Assembly: GCF_003051005.1 (NCBI RefSeq)
Contig: NZ_QAOW01000002.1
Location: 124,001-188,000 of the forward strand
Length of the DNA stretch: 64,000 nucleotides
Direction: 5' to 3'
Source: Rhodococcus sp. OK519
Lineage (GTDB): Bacteria > Actinomycetota > Actinomycetes > Mycobacteriales > Mycobacteriaceae
This document shows positions 45,362 to 56,411 of this stretch, one piece after another. Within the stretch, counting starts at the first letter, position 1, and each line of letters begins with the position of its first letter. The notes beneath the pieces were generated by a model. It was not told the origin of the DNA and ran no database searches. It saw only the letters and a list, made by a program, of their open reading frames with translations. A program made the position numbers and the translations under genes.

Positions 45362-46297
45362 ATGGATCCACTACGTTTCGACGGGCAAGTCGCCCTCATC
45401 ACCGGGGTGTCCACATTCGGACTGGGCCTGACGTACGCCCGCCTGCTGGCCAGCCGCGGATGTTCGGTGGTGGTCAACGACCTCGGCCGAGACTGGGCAG
45501 GCGGAGCCACTGTTCCCGGAACCGACGAGGCTGTCCACCTGATCGAGGCCGACGGCGGCACCGCGGTCGGGGTGACCGGCGATGTGCTCACCGAGGCCGA
45601 GCGCATCGTGCAGAACGCGATCGACGCCTTCGGCCGCCTCGACGTCGTCATCAACAACGCCGGCGCCGGCGGCGACTTCGATACCCTCGTCGACGTGCAC
45701 TTGCGCGGCGCCAACCGGATCACCGAGGCCGCGTGGCCGCATCTCTCCGCCACCGGGAGCGGCCGGATCCTCAACATCTCGTCGAACGGGAGTTTCGGCG
45801 CCCCAGCGATGCCGGGCTACGCCGCCGCCAAGGGTGCGATCCTCTCGCTCACCCGGACGCAGGCGATCCTCGGCAAGCGAATCGGCGTGCGTTCCAACGC
45901 GATCCTTCCAGCCGCGTGGACCCGCTCCACCGCCGGAATCGAACAGCCCGGATTCGGCGAATTCATGCAGGTGCACTTCCCGCCCGAGGCGGTCGCGGCG
46001 TTCGCCGCGTACCTCCTGCACGCCGACACCACCCTCACCGGCGAGGTGTTCACGGTGGGCGGCGGACTGGTCTCCCGCGTCGTGCAGGCCGAAACGCCGG
46101 GCGCACTGACCGACGACCACTCGCCCGAGACCTGGTCGGGCCTGATCGACCAGGTGATGGCACCCGGCGACATGACCGTGTCCAAATCGCTGTGGGCCCA
46201 GCTCGATTCGTTCGTATCCCGAATGAGCCCGCAGACCCGCGCGGACTGGGACGCCATCCGGGTCGCGCCCGACGTCGACGGCAAGGTCACGGCCTGA
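45362..46297 (+). CDS. Short-chain dehydrogenase (peroxisomal MFE-like SDR)
   Basis: A 311-residue SDR. Cofactor motif TGVSTFGLGLTYA, NNAGAGG, active-site Ser in ISSNGSFG and Tyr/Lys in GYAAAKGA are present. The form resembles the hydroxysteroid/3-hydroxyacyl dehydrogenases of the MFE-2 group. ATG 45362 follows AAAGG at a long spacing. First gene of a plus-strand pair with an esterase; it probably supplies the ketone substrate of the divergent BVMO. Confidence 0.9.
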   Translation: MDPLRFDGQVALITGVSTFGLGLTYARLLASRGCSVVVNDLGRDWAGGATVPGTDEAVHLIEADGGTAVGVTGDVLTEAERIVQNAIDAFGRLDVVINNAGAGGDFDTLVDVHLRGANRITEAAWPHLSATGSGRILNISSNGSFGAPAMPGYAAAKGAILSLTRTQAILGKRIGVRSNAILPAAWTRSTAGIEQPGFGEFMQVHFPPEAVAAFAAYLLHADTTLTGEVFTVGGGLVSRVVQAETPGALTDDHSPETWSGLIDQVMAPGDMTVSKSLWAQLDSFVSRMSPQTRADWDAIRVAPDVDGKVTA

Positions 46298-46317
46298 ATC
46301 CCGAGAGGACACCGAAC

Positions 46318-47244
46318 ATGCTCGAACTCGACCCCGATGTCGCCGCCTACCTCGGCACCCGCGCGGACTGGGTCCCCATGCACGTGGCGGGAGTGCACGC
46401 CGCCCGCGCAGCCTTCGAGGCGGTTCCGCAACGCCCCGGACCGGATATGCACCACGTACAGGACCGCGTCGTCGACGGCCCGCACGGCCCGGTGCGCCTG
46501 CGGATCTACCGCCCCGTCGACGCGCGCGATCTCCCCGCGATCGTCTACTTCCACGGCGGCGGCCTGGTGATCGGCAGCATCGACACGTTCGACCGACTCG
46601 CCCGCCTCCTGGCCGAGGCGTCCGGTGCGGTGGTGGTGAGCGTCGACTATCGTCTCGCCCCCGAACATCCATACCCGGTGGCGACCGACGAGGCGTACTT
46701 CGCGACGCAGTGGGTGGACGCCAATTCCGCCGACCTCGGCATCGATCGCGAGCGGATCGCCGTCGCCGGGGACAGCGCCGGCGCGACCCTCGCGGCCGGC
46801 GTGACGCTGCAGACCCGCGACCAGGGCGGTGTGCCACTGGTGTTCCAGTTGCACATCTACGCGGGTATCGACCGCGACGACACCAAGCCGTCGGTGCTCG
46901 AGTTCGCGGACGGCCCGATCATCACGGCCGGCGACTTCGCGTGGACGAAGAACCTGTATCTCGGCGACGACCCGAGCCGGGACCACCCGTACGGCGTGCC
47001 GAGCCTGGCGGACGATCTGTCGGGGTTGCCGGCGGCGATCGTCGTCACGGCATCGCACGATCCGAGTCGGGACGGCGCCGAGGACTACGCGCATCGCCTG
47101 CGCGATGCCGGTGTCCAGACTGCAGTGCTGCGGTATCCCGGTGTGGCGCACGGCTTCCTGATGCACGCCGATCTGCACGCACGAGCGCGTATCGCGCTGG
47201 CCGAGATCGGAGGTCTCATGCGGGCCAAGTTCACGTACTGCTGA
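46318..47244 (+). CDS. Alpha/beta-hydrolase, HSL-family esterase
   Basis: A 308-residue HSL-family esterase. HGGGLVIGS is the oxyanion hole, GDSAGAT the nucleophile elbow, and VAHGFLMH carries the catalytic His. ATG 46318 follows GAGG. It is 20 nt downstream of the SDR gene and distinct in sequence from the esterase at 42043. Together with BVMO and SDR it completes a Baeyer-Villiger degradation set. Confidence 0.9.
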   Translation: MLELDPDVAAYLGTRADWVPMHVAGVHAARAAFEAVPQRPGPDMHHVQDRVVDGPHGPVRLRIYRPVDARDLPAIVYFHGGGLVIGSIDTFDRLARLLAEASGAVVVSVDYRLAPEHPYPVATDEAYFATQWVDANSADLGIDRERIAVAGDSAGATLAAGVTLQTRDQGGVPLVFQLHIYAGIDRDDTKPSVLEFADGPIITAGDFAWTKNLYLGDDPSRDHPYGVPSLADDLSGLPAAIVVTASHDPSRDGAEDYAHRLRDAGVQTAVLRYPGVAHGFLMHADLHARARIALAEIGGLMRAKFTYC

Positions 47245-47247
47245 GGA

Positions 47248-47844
47248 TTACTCCGACCGCAGTGCGGCGCACCAGACGTCGGTGATCGTGTCGATCGCGC
47301 CCGCGCGGTCGGCACGCCACCCGCGCACCATCCACGTGTTCAGGAACAGCTCGAGCCCGCTGATCAGCAGCAGCGCGCGCCGCTCGGCCTCCGCCGCGTC
47401 GAAACGCCCCCACAGTTCGTCGTTCGCGGTGAGCGCGTCGACGAAGCGATGGTGGTAGTCGAGATAGAACTCGTCGTAGCGAACCAGGCCCGCGGCCTGA
47501 ACACGCAGCTTGTCGCGGCTGGCCTCCCACATCTCGACCACGCTCGTCACCCAGGCTCGGATCGTGGCACGCGACCAATCCGGGAGCCGACCGAAGTTCA
47601 CGTACGTGACCTCGGCCCGATCCCACATCGTCACGACGACGGCCTGGACGATTGCATCCTTACTCGGAAAGTACGAGTACACGGTGGCCCTGCTCGCACC
47701 GGCCGCCTTGGCGATGTCGTCGATCGTCGTCTCGCGGAAGCCCCGCTCCCCGATCAGACGCGCCGCGGCGTCCATCAGGTGCTCCCGGCTCCTCTGCTTC
47801 TGCAACGCGCGCAGTGACAGCTTCTCGCCGGGTTCGGTTTCCAT
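47248..47844 (-). CDS. TetR-family regulator of the first BVMO module
   Basis: A 198-residue repressor with helix-turn-helix RLIGERGFRETTIDDIAKAA and GASRATVYSYFPSKDAI, and a helical ligand domain with several aromatic residues. The start codon at 47844 overlaps the motif ATACTCGCAGTCTAGTAT, and a related site lies in the BVMO/SDR promoter region. Autoregulation plus control of the degradation genes is the simplest reading. It converges with the esterase gene, 3 nt between stops. Confidence 0.92.
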   Translation of the reverse strand: METEPGEKLSLRALQKQRSREHLMDAAARLIGERGFRETTIDDIAKAAGASRATVYSYFPSKDAIVQAVVVTMWDRAEVTYVNFGRLPDWSRATIRAWVTSVVEMWEASRDKLRVQAAGLVRYDEFYLDYHHRFVDALTANDELWGRFDAAEAERRALLLISGLELFLNTWMVRGWRADRAGAIDTITDVWCAALRSE

Positions 47845-47860
47845 ACTCGCAGTCTAGTAT
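47843..47860. promoter_or_regulatory. Putative autoregulatory operator of the TetR at 47248
   Basis: ATACTCGCAGTCTAGTAT, with outer arms ATACT/AGTAT and inner ACT-CGC-AGT, at the regulator start codon. Confidence 0.6.
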
Positions 47861-47899
47861 CCGCGCACGTTTGTCTGTGACCGCCCTTACACTCGCGTC

Positions 47900-49024
47900 A
47901 TGACGGTGGATGTGACCCGCGCCCAGGTGCTCTCGTACCGCTGGCACGCCCAGCAACTCGATCGCGCCGCAGGCGCCGCGTCCGGCCCCACCGACTGCGA
48001 TGTCCTCGATCTCGGCGTCCAGAACACCGGCCCCGACGGCGCAGCCTGGGCGCTTCGCCTCCGCGGCACGCCAGCCGACACGGGAGGCGATCTCGCACTC
48101 GCCTGGACCGTGCGCGGGGCGCCGCACAGCTACCGACGTGCCGATCTGCCGGCGATCGCGACCGCCACCGCCCCGCTGTCCGACGCGGATGCGGCCAAGC
48201 GAATCTACGATGCCAACCGGCCGCTGAAGGCCGCCGGGATTCCGACGCTGGACGCACTGCGGGCGGTGGCCACCGAGATGCGCGACATCGTCCGCGAACC
48301 CACCGTCAAGGGCGCGATGTCGGGGGCGCTCACCGCCCGCATGAGCGATCCCTATCTCCGGTTCTGCCGTCCCTGCAATGCGACGCACATGTACGAGATG
48401 CCGTTCCGGCTCGCGGCACTGCAGGCCGGGCTGGAACTGCGACCGAACACGTCACCGCCGGTGCTCGAGCGAATCCCGGGGTGGCGCGGCAAGCCCTACA
48501 TGCGATCCGGCACCGACGCCGAGCGACGATTCGACGTGATTCGCGGCTATCTGAGGTTCTTCGGACCGTCCGATCCGAAAGCCGTCGCCGCGTACCTCGA
48601 CGCACCGGTCAAAGACGTCAAGGCGCACTGGCCGACGGACGCAACCGAGGTCTCGGTCGACGGCACACCCGGGTGGATCCTGGCCGACGATCTGGACGCG
48701 CTGCTCGGCCCACCCACCGACGGCTCGGTCCGCCTCCTCGGCCCGTTCGATCCGTATCTGCAACTCAAGGATCGCGGACTGTTGGTCGCCGACGAGTCGC
48801 ACCTCAAGGCGCAGTGGCCCACACTGGGCCGACCGGGCGCGGTCGCGGTCGGCGGCGAGATCGTCGGTCTGTGGCGGCCGCGGACGTCGGGGAAGAAGCT
48901 CAGCGTCGAGCTGACACCATGGACGCGTCTACCGAAACCGGTGCGGGCGGGCATCGATGCTCAGGCGAACCTGCTCGCCGACTTCCGCGGCGGGACGCTT
49001 GCCGGAGTGGTCGAGGCGTCCTGA
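47900..49024 (+). CDS. Winged-helix DNA-binding protein, AlkZ/HTH_42-like
   Basis: A 374-residue protein with the tandem winged-helix architecture of HTH_42 proteins (AlkZ/YcaQ DNA glycosylases): N-terminal ARAQVLSYR-type helix, a middle FRGYLRFFGPSDPKAVAAYL-type winged helix (here VIRGYLRFFGPSDP) and a beta-rich end (LLGPFDPYLQLKDR). The catalytic QxQ/QxD element is not clear (nearest is GVQNT), so glycosylase activity is uncertain. GTG/ATG choice: ATG 47900. Confidence 0.82.
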   Translation: MTVDVTRAQVLSYRWHAQQLDRAAGAASGPTDCDVLDLGVQNTGPDGAAWALRLRGTPADTGGDLALAWTVRGAPHSYRRADLPAIATATAPLSDADAAKRIYDANRPLKAAGIPTLDALRAVATEMRDIVREPTVKGAMSGALTARMSDPYLRFCRPCNATHMYEMPFRLAALQAGLELRPNTSPPVLERIPGWRGKPYMRSGTDAERRFDVIRGYLRFFGPSDPKAVAAYLDAPVKDVKAHWPTDATEVSVDGTPGWILADDLDALLGPPTDGSVRLLGPFDPYLQLKDRGLLVADESHLKAQWPTLGRPGAVAVGGEIVGLWRPRTSGKKLSVELTPWTRLPKPVRAGIDAQANLLADFRGGTLAGVVEAS

Positions 49025-49032
49025 CGGACGCG

Positions 49033-49686
49033 TCACCGCCGCGCGACCCGCGCCGGTCCCGTTCTCATGACACCGGATTCGATGACGATGCCGGGATGCA
49101 CTCCCGGCAGCATCCAGTCTCCCAGGGTGGGGCCCGTGGCGCCCACCCTCACACGTGCCACGCGGAACCTCCCCCGCAGCCATGCTCGGGCATTTCCGAG
49201 GCTCCCGTCGGGCAGGGGCTGTGCGAAGCCGAGCGCGCCCACGATCGGTAGCCGCGGGCCGAACGGGTGTGCTGTGGTCTCCACACGCCACCCGTCACCG
49301 GCCGCCGCGCCGGTCCCCGTCACGTCCCCCTCGAAGTCCGCGAGCACCTTCGGCAGGGACCAGTGCTCGCGCCCGCCGTGCACCGACGGAGCCGAATCGA
49401 CCGCGATGAACGGGACCGCCATCGCGGGCAGCGCGCCGACGAGCCGGGACGGTGCCCGGAGAACGGGGCTGGCGAGGATTTCCCGGTACGGACCGACGGG
49501 TGAATCCAGGTAGTCGACCATCATCGCGAGTGTCACCGGGATAGTCCTCCCGCCCGGCCCGAATGCCGACGCTGCGGGTGCGGCGCGATGCCACCACAAC
49601 GTTGCGCGGACCGTCGCCGGCCACGGCGGCGGCGGACTCGTCGGCCAGTCGTCCCGGACATGCTCGCTCTCACGCACGCTCCACAC
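49033..49686 (-). CDS. Acetoacetate decarboxylase-family protein
   Basis: A 217-residue ADC-fold protein. The Schiff-base lysine of the family is visible in HWSLPKVLADFEG, with MVDYLDSPVGPYREIL near the start. GTG 49684-49686 has AAGGGG 6 nt upstream and overlaps the GMC gene by 17 bp. It may decarboxylate a beta-keto acid or act as an aldolase/dehydratase, as several ADC-like enzymes do. Last gene of the tetR-BVMO-GMC-ADC operon. Confidence 0.82.
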   Translation of the reverse strand: MWSVRESEHVRDDWPTSPPPPWPATVRATLWWHRAAPAASAFGPGGRTIPVTLAMMVDYLDSPVGPYREILASPVLRAPSRLVGALPAMAVPFIAVDSAPSVHGGREHWSLPKVLADFEGDVTGTGAAAGDGWRVETTAHPFGPRLPIVGALGFAQPLPDGSLGNARAWLRGRFRVARVRVGATGPTLGDWMLPGVHPGIVIESGVMRTGPARVARR

Positions 49687-51412
49687 GGGCGTCCCCTTCT
49701 GTCGTGTCGGCCGGCGCGGCCGTCGATCGGCCCGTCGGAATGAGCGGCAGACGCAACGCTCCCGGCGCGTCGGCAGGAACGGTCGGACACGCCGGAGCGA
49801 CCGCCCCCACCGCCGCATACGGGGACCCGAGCACGGGCCGAGGGTCCGCCTCTCCCCTGTTGGGCCACAACGCCATCGCACGCTCGGCCTGCGCAGTGAT
49901 CGTCAGCGACGGATTGACCCCGAGGTTGGCGCTGACGACCGAACCGTCCACGACGTGAAGCCCGTCGTGCCCGTACGCCCGCAGGTACGGATCGACCACC
50001 CCGGTTGCAGGGCTGTCACCGATGGTGCAGCCGCCGAGGAAATGTGCGGTCATCGGGATGTTCACCAAATCGAGAACCGAACCACCGGCGTCGCCCCCGA
50101 TACGCTCGGCGACCTTGCGAATCACTTTGTGTCCGATCGGTATCCATTCGGGTGGCGGCGTTCCCGGTCCCGGTCGGCTGGTCAGTCGACGGCGGCCGAA
50201 CAGCGTCTTCCGGCTGGTGAGCTCGAGTGAGTTGTCGTCGGTCTGCATCACCAGCGCGATGACCGTGCGCTCGGACCAGTGCCGCACCGACAGCGTTCGC
50301 AGGAAGGCGCCCGGGTTCCGCAGCGCGACGCCGACCGCCTTCAGCGGGCGCGGGACGCGGCCGCCACCGTCGGTGAGGAGCGCCTGAAGCAGACCGATAG
50401 CGTTGCTGCCCTTGCCGTACCGGACCGGCTCGACATGGGTGTGGTCGTCCGGATGGAACGACGACGTGATCGCGACGCCGCGGGTGAAGTCGACCGACCG
50501 ATCCCGCGCGGCCGCCGCCAGTACGGCTTCGGAGTTGGTCCGCACCACGGTGCCCAGCCGCGACGACAGGCGTGGCAACGCACCCGCCTCCCGCATCGAC
50601 AGCAGGAGGCGTCCGGTCCCGTATGTCCCCGCCGCGACCACCACCTGGTCCGCGGTGAATATGGTTCGGCGCTTGCGTATCCGATCGGTGTTGCGTGCCG
50701 TGATCGTGTAGCCGCCGTTCGTCCGAGGCCGCACCTCTTCGACCGTCGTCATCGGATGGATCACCGCCCCGGCGTGTTCGGCGAGGTGTAGATAGTTCTT
50801 GACCAGGGTGTTCTTGGCGCCGACGCGGCATCCGGTCATACAGCTGCCACACTCGGTGCAGCCGGTGCGTTCGGGGCCGACCCCCCCGAAGTACGGATCC
50901 GGCACCCGCGCGCCCGGTTCGCCGAAGAACACCCCCACAGGCGTCGATGTGAACGTCTCGCCCACCCCCAGGTCGTCGGCCACCGCCCGCATGACGTCGT
51001 CGGCCGGCGTGACCGTCGGGTTCGTCCGCACGCCGAGCATCCGCTTCGCCTGTTCGTAGTACGGACCGAGTTCGGTCTCCCAGTCGGTGATGTGCCCCCA
51101 CTGCGGGTCCCGGTAGAACGGGGAGGGCGGCTGGTAGAGCGTGTTGGCGTAGTTGAGTGATCCACCGCCCACGCCGGCGCCGGCCATCACCAGGACGTCC
51201 GGAAGCAGGTGCATGCGCTGGACGCCGTAACAACCGATCCACGGCGCCCACAGGTACTTTCGCAGCCGCCACGACGTCTTCGGCAGTTCGTCGTCCGCGA
51301 AGCGCCGACCCGCCTCGAGGACGCCGACTCGATAGCCCTTCTCCGTCAGACGCAACGCGGCGACACTGCCCCCGAAGCCCGATCCGATGACCACGACGTC
51401 GTAGTGCGTCAT
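49670..51412 (-). CDS. GMC-family oxidoreductase, cholesterol oxidase-like
   Basis: A 580-residue GMC flavoprotein: FAD motif GSGFGG near the N-terminus, a Cys cluster CTECGSCMTGCRVGAKNT, GGGSLNYANTLYQPP, and C-terminal NPSLTITAQAERA with a preceding catalytic-region GGCTIG. It is closest in style to the ChoD-type (Rv3409c) cholesterol oxidase-like proteins, which oxidise a hydroxyl to a ketone. ATG 51412 overlaps the BVMO stop (ATGA). In the operon it could supply ketone to the BVMO. Confidence 0.88.
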   Translation of the reverse strand: MTHYDVVVIGSGFGGSVAALRLTEKGYRVGVLEAGRRFADDELPKTSWRLRKYLWAPWIGCYGVQRMHLLPDVLVMAGAGVGGGSLNYANTLYQPPSPFYRDPQWGHITDWETELGPYYEQAKRMLGVRTNPTVTPADDVMRAVADDLGVGETFTSTPVGVFFGEPGARVPDPYFGGVGPERTGCTECGSCMTGCRVGAKNTLVKNYLHLAEHAGAVIHPMTTVEEVRPRTNGGYTITARNTDRIRKRRTIFTADQVVVAAGTYGTGRLLLSMREAGALPRLSSRLGTVVRTNSEAVLAAAARDRSVDFTRGVAITSSFHPDDHTHVEPVRYGKGSNAIGLLQALLTDGGGRVPRPLKAVGVALRNPGAFLRTLSVRHWSERTVIALVMQTDDNSLELTSRKTLFGRRRLTSRPGPGTPPPEWIPIGHKVIRKVAERIGGDAGGSVLDLVNIPMTAHFLGGCTIGDSPATGVVDPYLRAYGHDGLHVVDGSVVSANLGVNPSLTITAQAERAMALWPNRGEADPRPVLGSPYAAVGAVAPACPTVPADAPGALRLPLIPTGRSTAAPADTTEGDARVERA

Positions 51413-52935
51413 GCGCGAGCCTCCGCACCAGCGGTGTCTCGGCTGCCTTCGCCTGCCGCCGTGAGCCGATAGTTCTCCGGATCGAACCGCTTCGTCCGTC
51501 TGCGGAACCGCCACGTGAAGGTCGGCCACATCACCGAGTTGCGCCCGCTGCTGTCGAGGTACCAACTGTCGCACCCGCCGGCGTTCCAGACCGTGCGGGC
51601 GAGTTGCGGATCCAGTCCGTCGTTGTAGCGCTGTTGCGCGTCTTCGGTGACCTCGACGGTCGCCGCCCGCTCGGCTCGCATCACCCGCAAGGCGTCCGCG
51701 ATGTACGCGGCCTGCGATTCGAGCATGTACACGATCGAACTGTGGCCGAGGTTGGTGTTCGGGCCGTACATGAGGAACAGATTCGGGAACCCGTGCACGG
51801 TGGTGCCGAGATGTGCCGACGGGCTTCCCGTCCAGTGCTCGGCCAGGGTGCGACCGTCCGCGCCGCGGATGTGTCGCGCGACCGGCGGCTCGGTCGGAGT
51901 GAACCCGGTGGCGAAAATGATTGCGTCGACCGGATACTCGTTGCCGGCGTCGTCGACCACGCCGGTCTCGGTGACCGCTGTGAGCCCCGACGCGACCACC
52001 GAGACGTCGGGTCGCGTCAGCGTCCGCAACCAGTCGTTGGAGAGCAGGATCCGCTTGCACGTGATGGTGAACGTCGGTGTCAGCGCGGCCCGCAACCCGT
52101 CGTCGGGCACCTGCGCGCGCAGGTAGGCCTCCGCCCGCCGCTGGAACAGCCGCAGCAACCAGAGTTGATGCGCCATACCGACGACGTAGCCCTCCTTCTG
52201 CGCGTACACCACACCCCGCACCAACTTCTGGGTGACCGGAAGCGTGCGGAACAGTGTGCGTTCGAACCGTGAGACGAGCCGATCGTGCTTCGGAAGCACC
52301 CACGACGCCGTTCGCTGGAACAGCGTCAGGTGCTCGACCTGATCGACGATCTCCGGAACGAACTGGATGGCCGACGCTCCAGTGCCGATCACCGCGACTC
52401 GTTTACCGGTCAGGTCGAACCCGTGGTCCCACGTCGCGGAGTGGAACGCGGCGCCGGTGAACGAATCCACCCCCGACACCTCCGGAAGCTTCGGCGCCGA
52501 CAGCGCACCCGTGGCGGCGATCAGTACGGTCGCGGTGAGGCTTCCCAGTCCCGTGCGCACGCGCCATTGCCGGACTCCCGCGTCCCACTGCGCCTCGATC
52601 AGGTCGCATCCCGTCACTGTCCGGCTCGTCACGCCGGTCTCGTCCGCAACGCGACGCAGGTAGGAGTGGATCTCGCTCTGCTTGCCGTAGGCGTATCGCC
52701 AGTTCGGATCCGGAGCGAACGAGTAGGAATACAGGGCGCTGGGCACGTCGCAGGCACACCCGGGATAGGTGTTGTCCCGCCAGGTTCCGCCGACGTCGTC
52801 GGCGCGTTCGATGACCAGCAGATCCGCGGCCGGGTCCTCCCGCAGGAGCGTGGCCGCCAAGCCGATACCGCCGAAGCCCGCGCCCACGACCAGCGTGTGG
52901 ACGTGAGGAGGTAGTGAAGTCGGTCCGGATTTCAC
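51409..52935 (-). CDS. Baeyer-Villiger monooxygenase (EthA/MymA-like size class)
   Basis: A 508-residue class B monooxygenase. FAD motif GAGFGG at residues 18-23, the FxGxxxHxxxW fingerprint as FTGAAFHSATWDH, NADPH motif GTGASAIQ and C-terminal ATG motif FATGFTPTEP. GTG 52935 overlaps the TetR stop (GTGA). It oxidises ketones to esters; homologues of this size activate thioamide drugs. Second gene of its operon. Confidence 0.92.
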   Translation of the reverse strand: MKSGPTSLPPHVHTLVVGAGFGGIGLAATLLREDPAADLLVIERADDVGGTWRDNTYPGCACDVPSALYSYSFAPDPNWRYAYGKQSEIHSYLRRVADETGVTSRTVTGCDLIEAQWDAGVRQWRVRTGLGSLTATVLIAATGALSAPKLPEVSGVDSFTGAAFHSATWDHGFDLTGKRVAVIGTGASAIQFVPEIVDQVEHLTLFQRTASWVLPKHDRLVSRFERTLFRTLPVTQKLVRGVVYAQKEGYVVGMAHQLWLLRLFQRRAEAYLRAQVPDDGLRAALTPTFTITCKRILLSNDWLRTLTRPDVSVVASGLTAVTETGVVDDAGNEYPVDAIIFATGFTPTEPPVARHIRGADGRTLAEHWTGSPSAHLGTTVHGFPNLFLMYGPNTNLGHSSIVYMLESQAAYIADALRVMRAERAATVEVTEDAQQRYNDGLDPQLARTVWNAGGCDSWYLDSSGRNSVMWPTFTWRFRRRTKRFDPENYRLTAAGEGSRDTAGAEARA

Positions 52936-53507
52936 TCGGTCACCATCGCCTTCCAGACGGGCAGCAGGCGGTCGCGCAGCTGCCGATCGGCTTCGGGAGT
53001 GCGGAACAGGGCGGAGACCGCCAGTCCCCGGGCGATCTCGATACTCAGGTCGACGGCATCGGCGCTCATGCGATCGCCTACGACCTCGGCGAAGCCCAGA
53101 CGCAGGGCGTCACCCACCTTGCGTTCGAGCGGAATCATCGCGGCGTGCAGCGCCGGATCGGTGCGGGCGGCGACCCACAACTCGAGCGCTGCGTCGAAGA
53201 GGGGCCCGGTGAACGCATCGCAGAGTGTCTCGAGACCACGCTCGGGGTCGGGACGCGCGCGGAGAAGCTCGGCCATGCGCTTGTCCACCAGGTGGCCCAC
53301 CGCTGCCACGACGAGCGACTCCTTCGTGGGGAACTGGTGCAGTTGCGCACCGCGCGATACCCCCGCCCGCTTGCTCACGGCCTGGCTGCTGGTACCGGCG
53401 TAGCCGACCTCGACCAACAGGTCGACGGTCGCGTCGAGGAGCTTTCCGCGCGTCGCCGCACTGCGCTCGGCCTGCGTACGCGAACTGGATGCTGTGCTCT
53501 GAGTCAC
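52932..53507 (-). CDS. TetR-family regulator of the second BVMO module
   Basis: A 191-residue repressor with helix-turn-helix DLLVEVGYAGTSSQAVSKRA and GVSRGAQLHQFPTKESLV. First gene of the tetR-BVMO-GMC-ADC operon, so it controls its own operon. The palindrome ACAGTC-CA-GACTGT lies 28 bp upstream and is the likely operator. Confidence 0.92.
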   Translation of the reverse strand: MTQSTASSSRTQAERSAATRGKLLDATVDLLVEVGYAGTSSQAVSKRAGVSRGAQLHQFPTKESLVVAAVGHLVDKRMAELLRARPDPERGLETLCDAFTGPLFDAALELWVAARTDPALHAAMIPLERKVGDALRLGFAEVVGDRMSADAVDLSIEIARGLAVSALFRTPEADRQLRDRLLPVWKAMVTE

Positions 53508-53534
53508 ATGTCGACCGTAGCGGGGAACTTACAA

Positions 53535-53548
53535 ACAGTCCAGACTGT
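53535..53548. promoter_or_regulatory. Operator of the second BVMO operon
   Basis: ACAGTC-CA-GACTGT, a perfect 6-2-6 inverted repeat upstream of the tetR start. Confidence 0.7.
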
Positions 53549-53619
53549 CGGCAAATTTCCTTCGAAACGACACCGGCCGCCCCGCGCAATGCGGAGCGGG
53601 CCGGTCGAGACGAGTCGGA

Positions 53620-54381
53620 TCAGGCCAGCGAGGCGTGCCAGACGAGGGCCGCGGCCAGCGCGCCGATGCCGTTGAGGGACCAGTGCAGCGCGATGGGCGC
53701 CAGCAGGCTGCCACTGCGGCGACGCAGCCACGTGAAGACGAATCCGGCGGCCGCGGTGGCCGCAACTGCACCCGCGATGCCGAGGATCTGGCCCATCAGC
53801 CCGCCGCCGAGGATCCCGGTCAGGCCGCGATTGCCCGTCGTGAGCCCCAGCGACGACGCGATGTGCCACAGACCGAACAGCAACGATCCGGCCGCGAAGA
53901 CACCGCGGGCTCCCGAGACCCGCGACAGCGTGCCCTGCAGGACGCCGCGGAACGCGAGCTCCTCGGGGATCACGGTCTGCAGCGGGATGACGATCATCGA
54001 CGCGATGAGGGCACCGGAGATGGTGGCGTAGCGATCGGCCATGAAGAACTGTCGCGTGATGGGCAGCGCTATACCGATCGCGACCACCGCGAGCACGAGA
54101 CCGACGGACGCCAGGGCGTACAGCGTCCCCTTCTTCCAGTGCCGCGGCGACAGACCCAACTCCGACCAGCCCAGACCGCGGCGACGAGTGAGTCCGACGA
54201 GAACTACTGCTGCGATCGGGACGGTCGCGATGCTCGCCCACACCGTGGTGAAATGCGCGACGAGATTGGTCGAGATCAGCACTGCGATGACGACGGCCAC
54301 GTCGAGCCAGGCGTGCGCGGCACGTATGCGGTGAATGCCTGTCGACGAGCCGGCACCGGCGTTCGCGGTTGCGGTATTCAT
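53620..54381 (-). CDS. CPBP-family intramembrane glutamic metalloprotease-like protein
   Basis: A 253-residue membrane protein with about seven segments and the CPBP motifs in order: EExxxR as PEELAFRGVLQ, FxxxH as FGLWHIAS, and HxxxN as HWSLNGIG. Homologues process CAAX-type substrates or act in bacteriocin self-immunity. No bacteriocin gene is nearby. ATG 54381. It is monocistronic. Confidence 0.9.
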   Translation of the reverse strand: MNTATANAGAGSSTGIHRIRAAHAWLDVAVVIAVLISTNLVAHFTTVWASIATVPIAAVVLVGLTRRRGLGWSELGLSPRHWKKGTLYALASVGLVLAVVAIGIALPITRQFFMADRYATISGALIASMIVIPLQTVIPEELAFRGVLQGTLSRVSGARGVFAAGSLLFGLWHIASSLGLTTGNRGLTGILGGGLMGQILGIAGAVAATAAAGFVFTWLRRRSGSLLAPIALHWSLNGIGALAAALVWHASLA

Positions 54382-54611
54382 ACGGTGAGGAGCCCCCGTC
54401 CGTCCGATCTACCCGATACCGGGAGACAGCAGTTCGTTATCTTCTTGTTATCCAATTGAGGGTACGCCTGTCGGCATCCGACGCCCGGTGAGCTTTCGCA
54501 CACCCTGCGGCCACCCTCGATGCTACGGACTCCCCTACGCCCCGATTCGGACGGAGATTCCGCCGCCGTTAGCCTGAATGCGAACTCAACAGCCCGTGTT
54601 CAGGAGAAACG

Positions 54612-56309
<1,698 letters not shown>

Positions 56310-56338
56310 GCTGACGGCCCGGACACTCCGGCCCCGAG

Positions 56339-56369
56339 GGCCCGGTGGAGCATTCGCTCCGCCGGGCCT
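56339..56369 (+). terminator. Terminator of the fumarase gene
   Basis: GGCCCGGTGGAGC, loop ATTC region, GCTCCGCCGGGCC: a 13-bp stem with one G-U type pair, starting 29 nt after the stop codon. Confidence 0.8.
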
Positions 56370-56411
56370 TCACCGTTTCCATGTGCCCGCGACGACTCAA
56401 CCAGCGGCGGT

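Noticed and set aside
53573-53604. GC-rich imperfect hairpin between the second BVMO operon and the CPBP gene
   Set aside because: The stem has a bulge and mismatches and could be chance in this GC content; not listed as a terminator.
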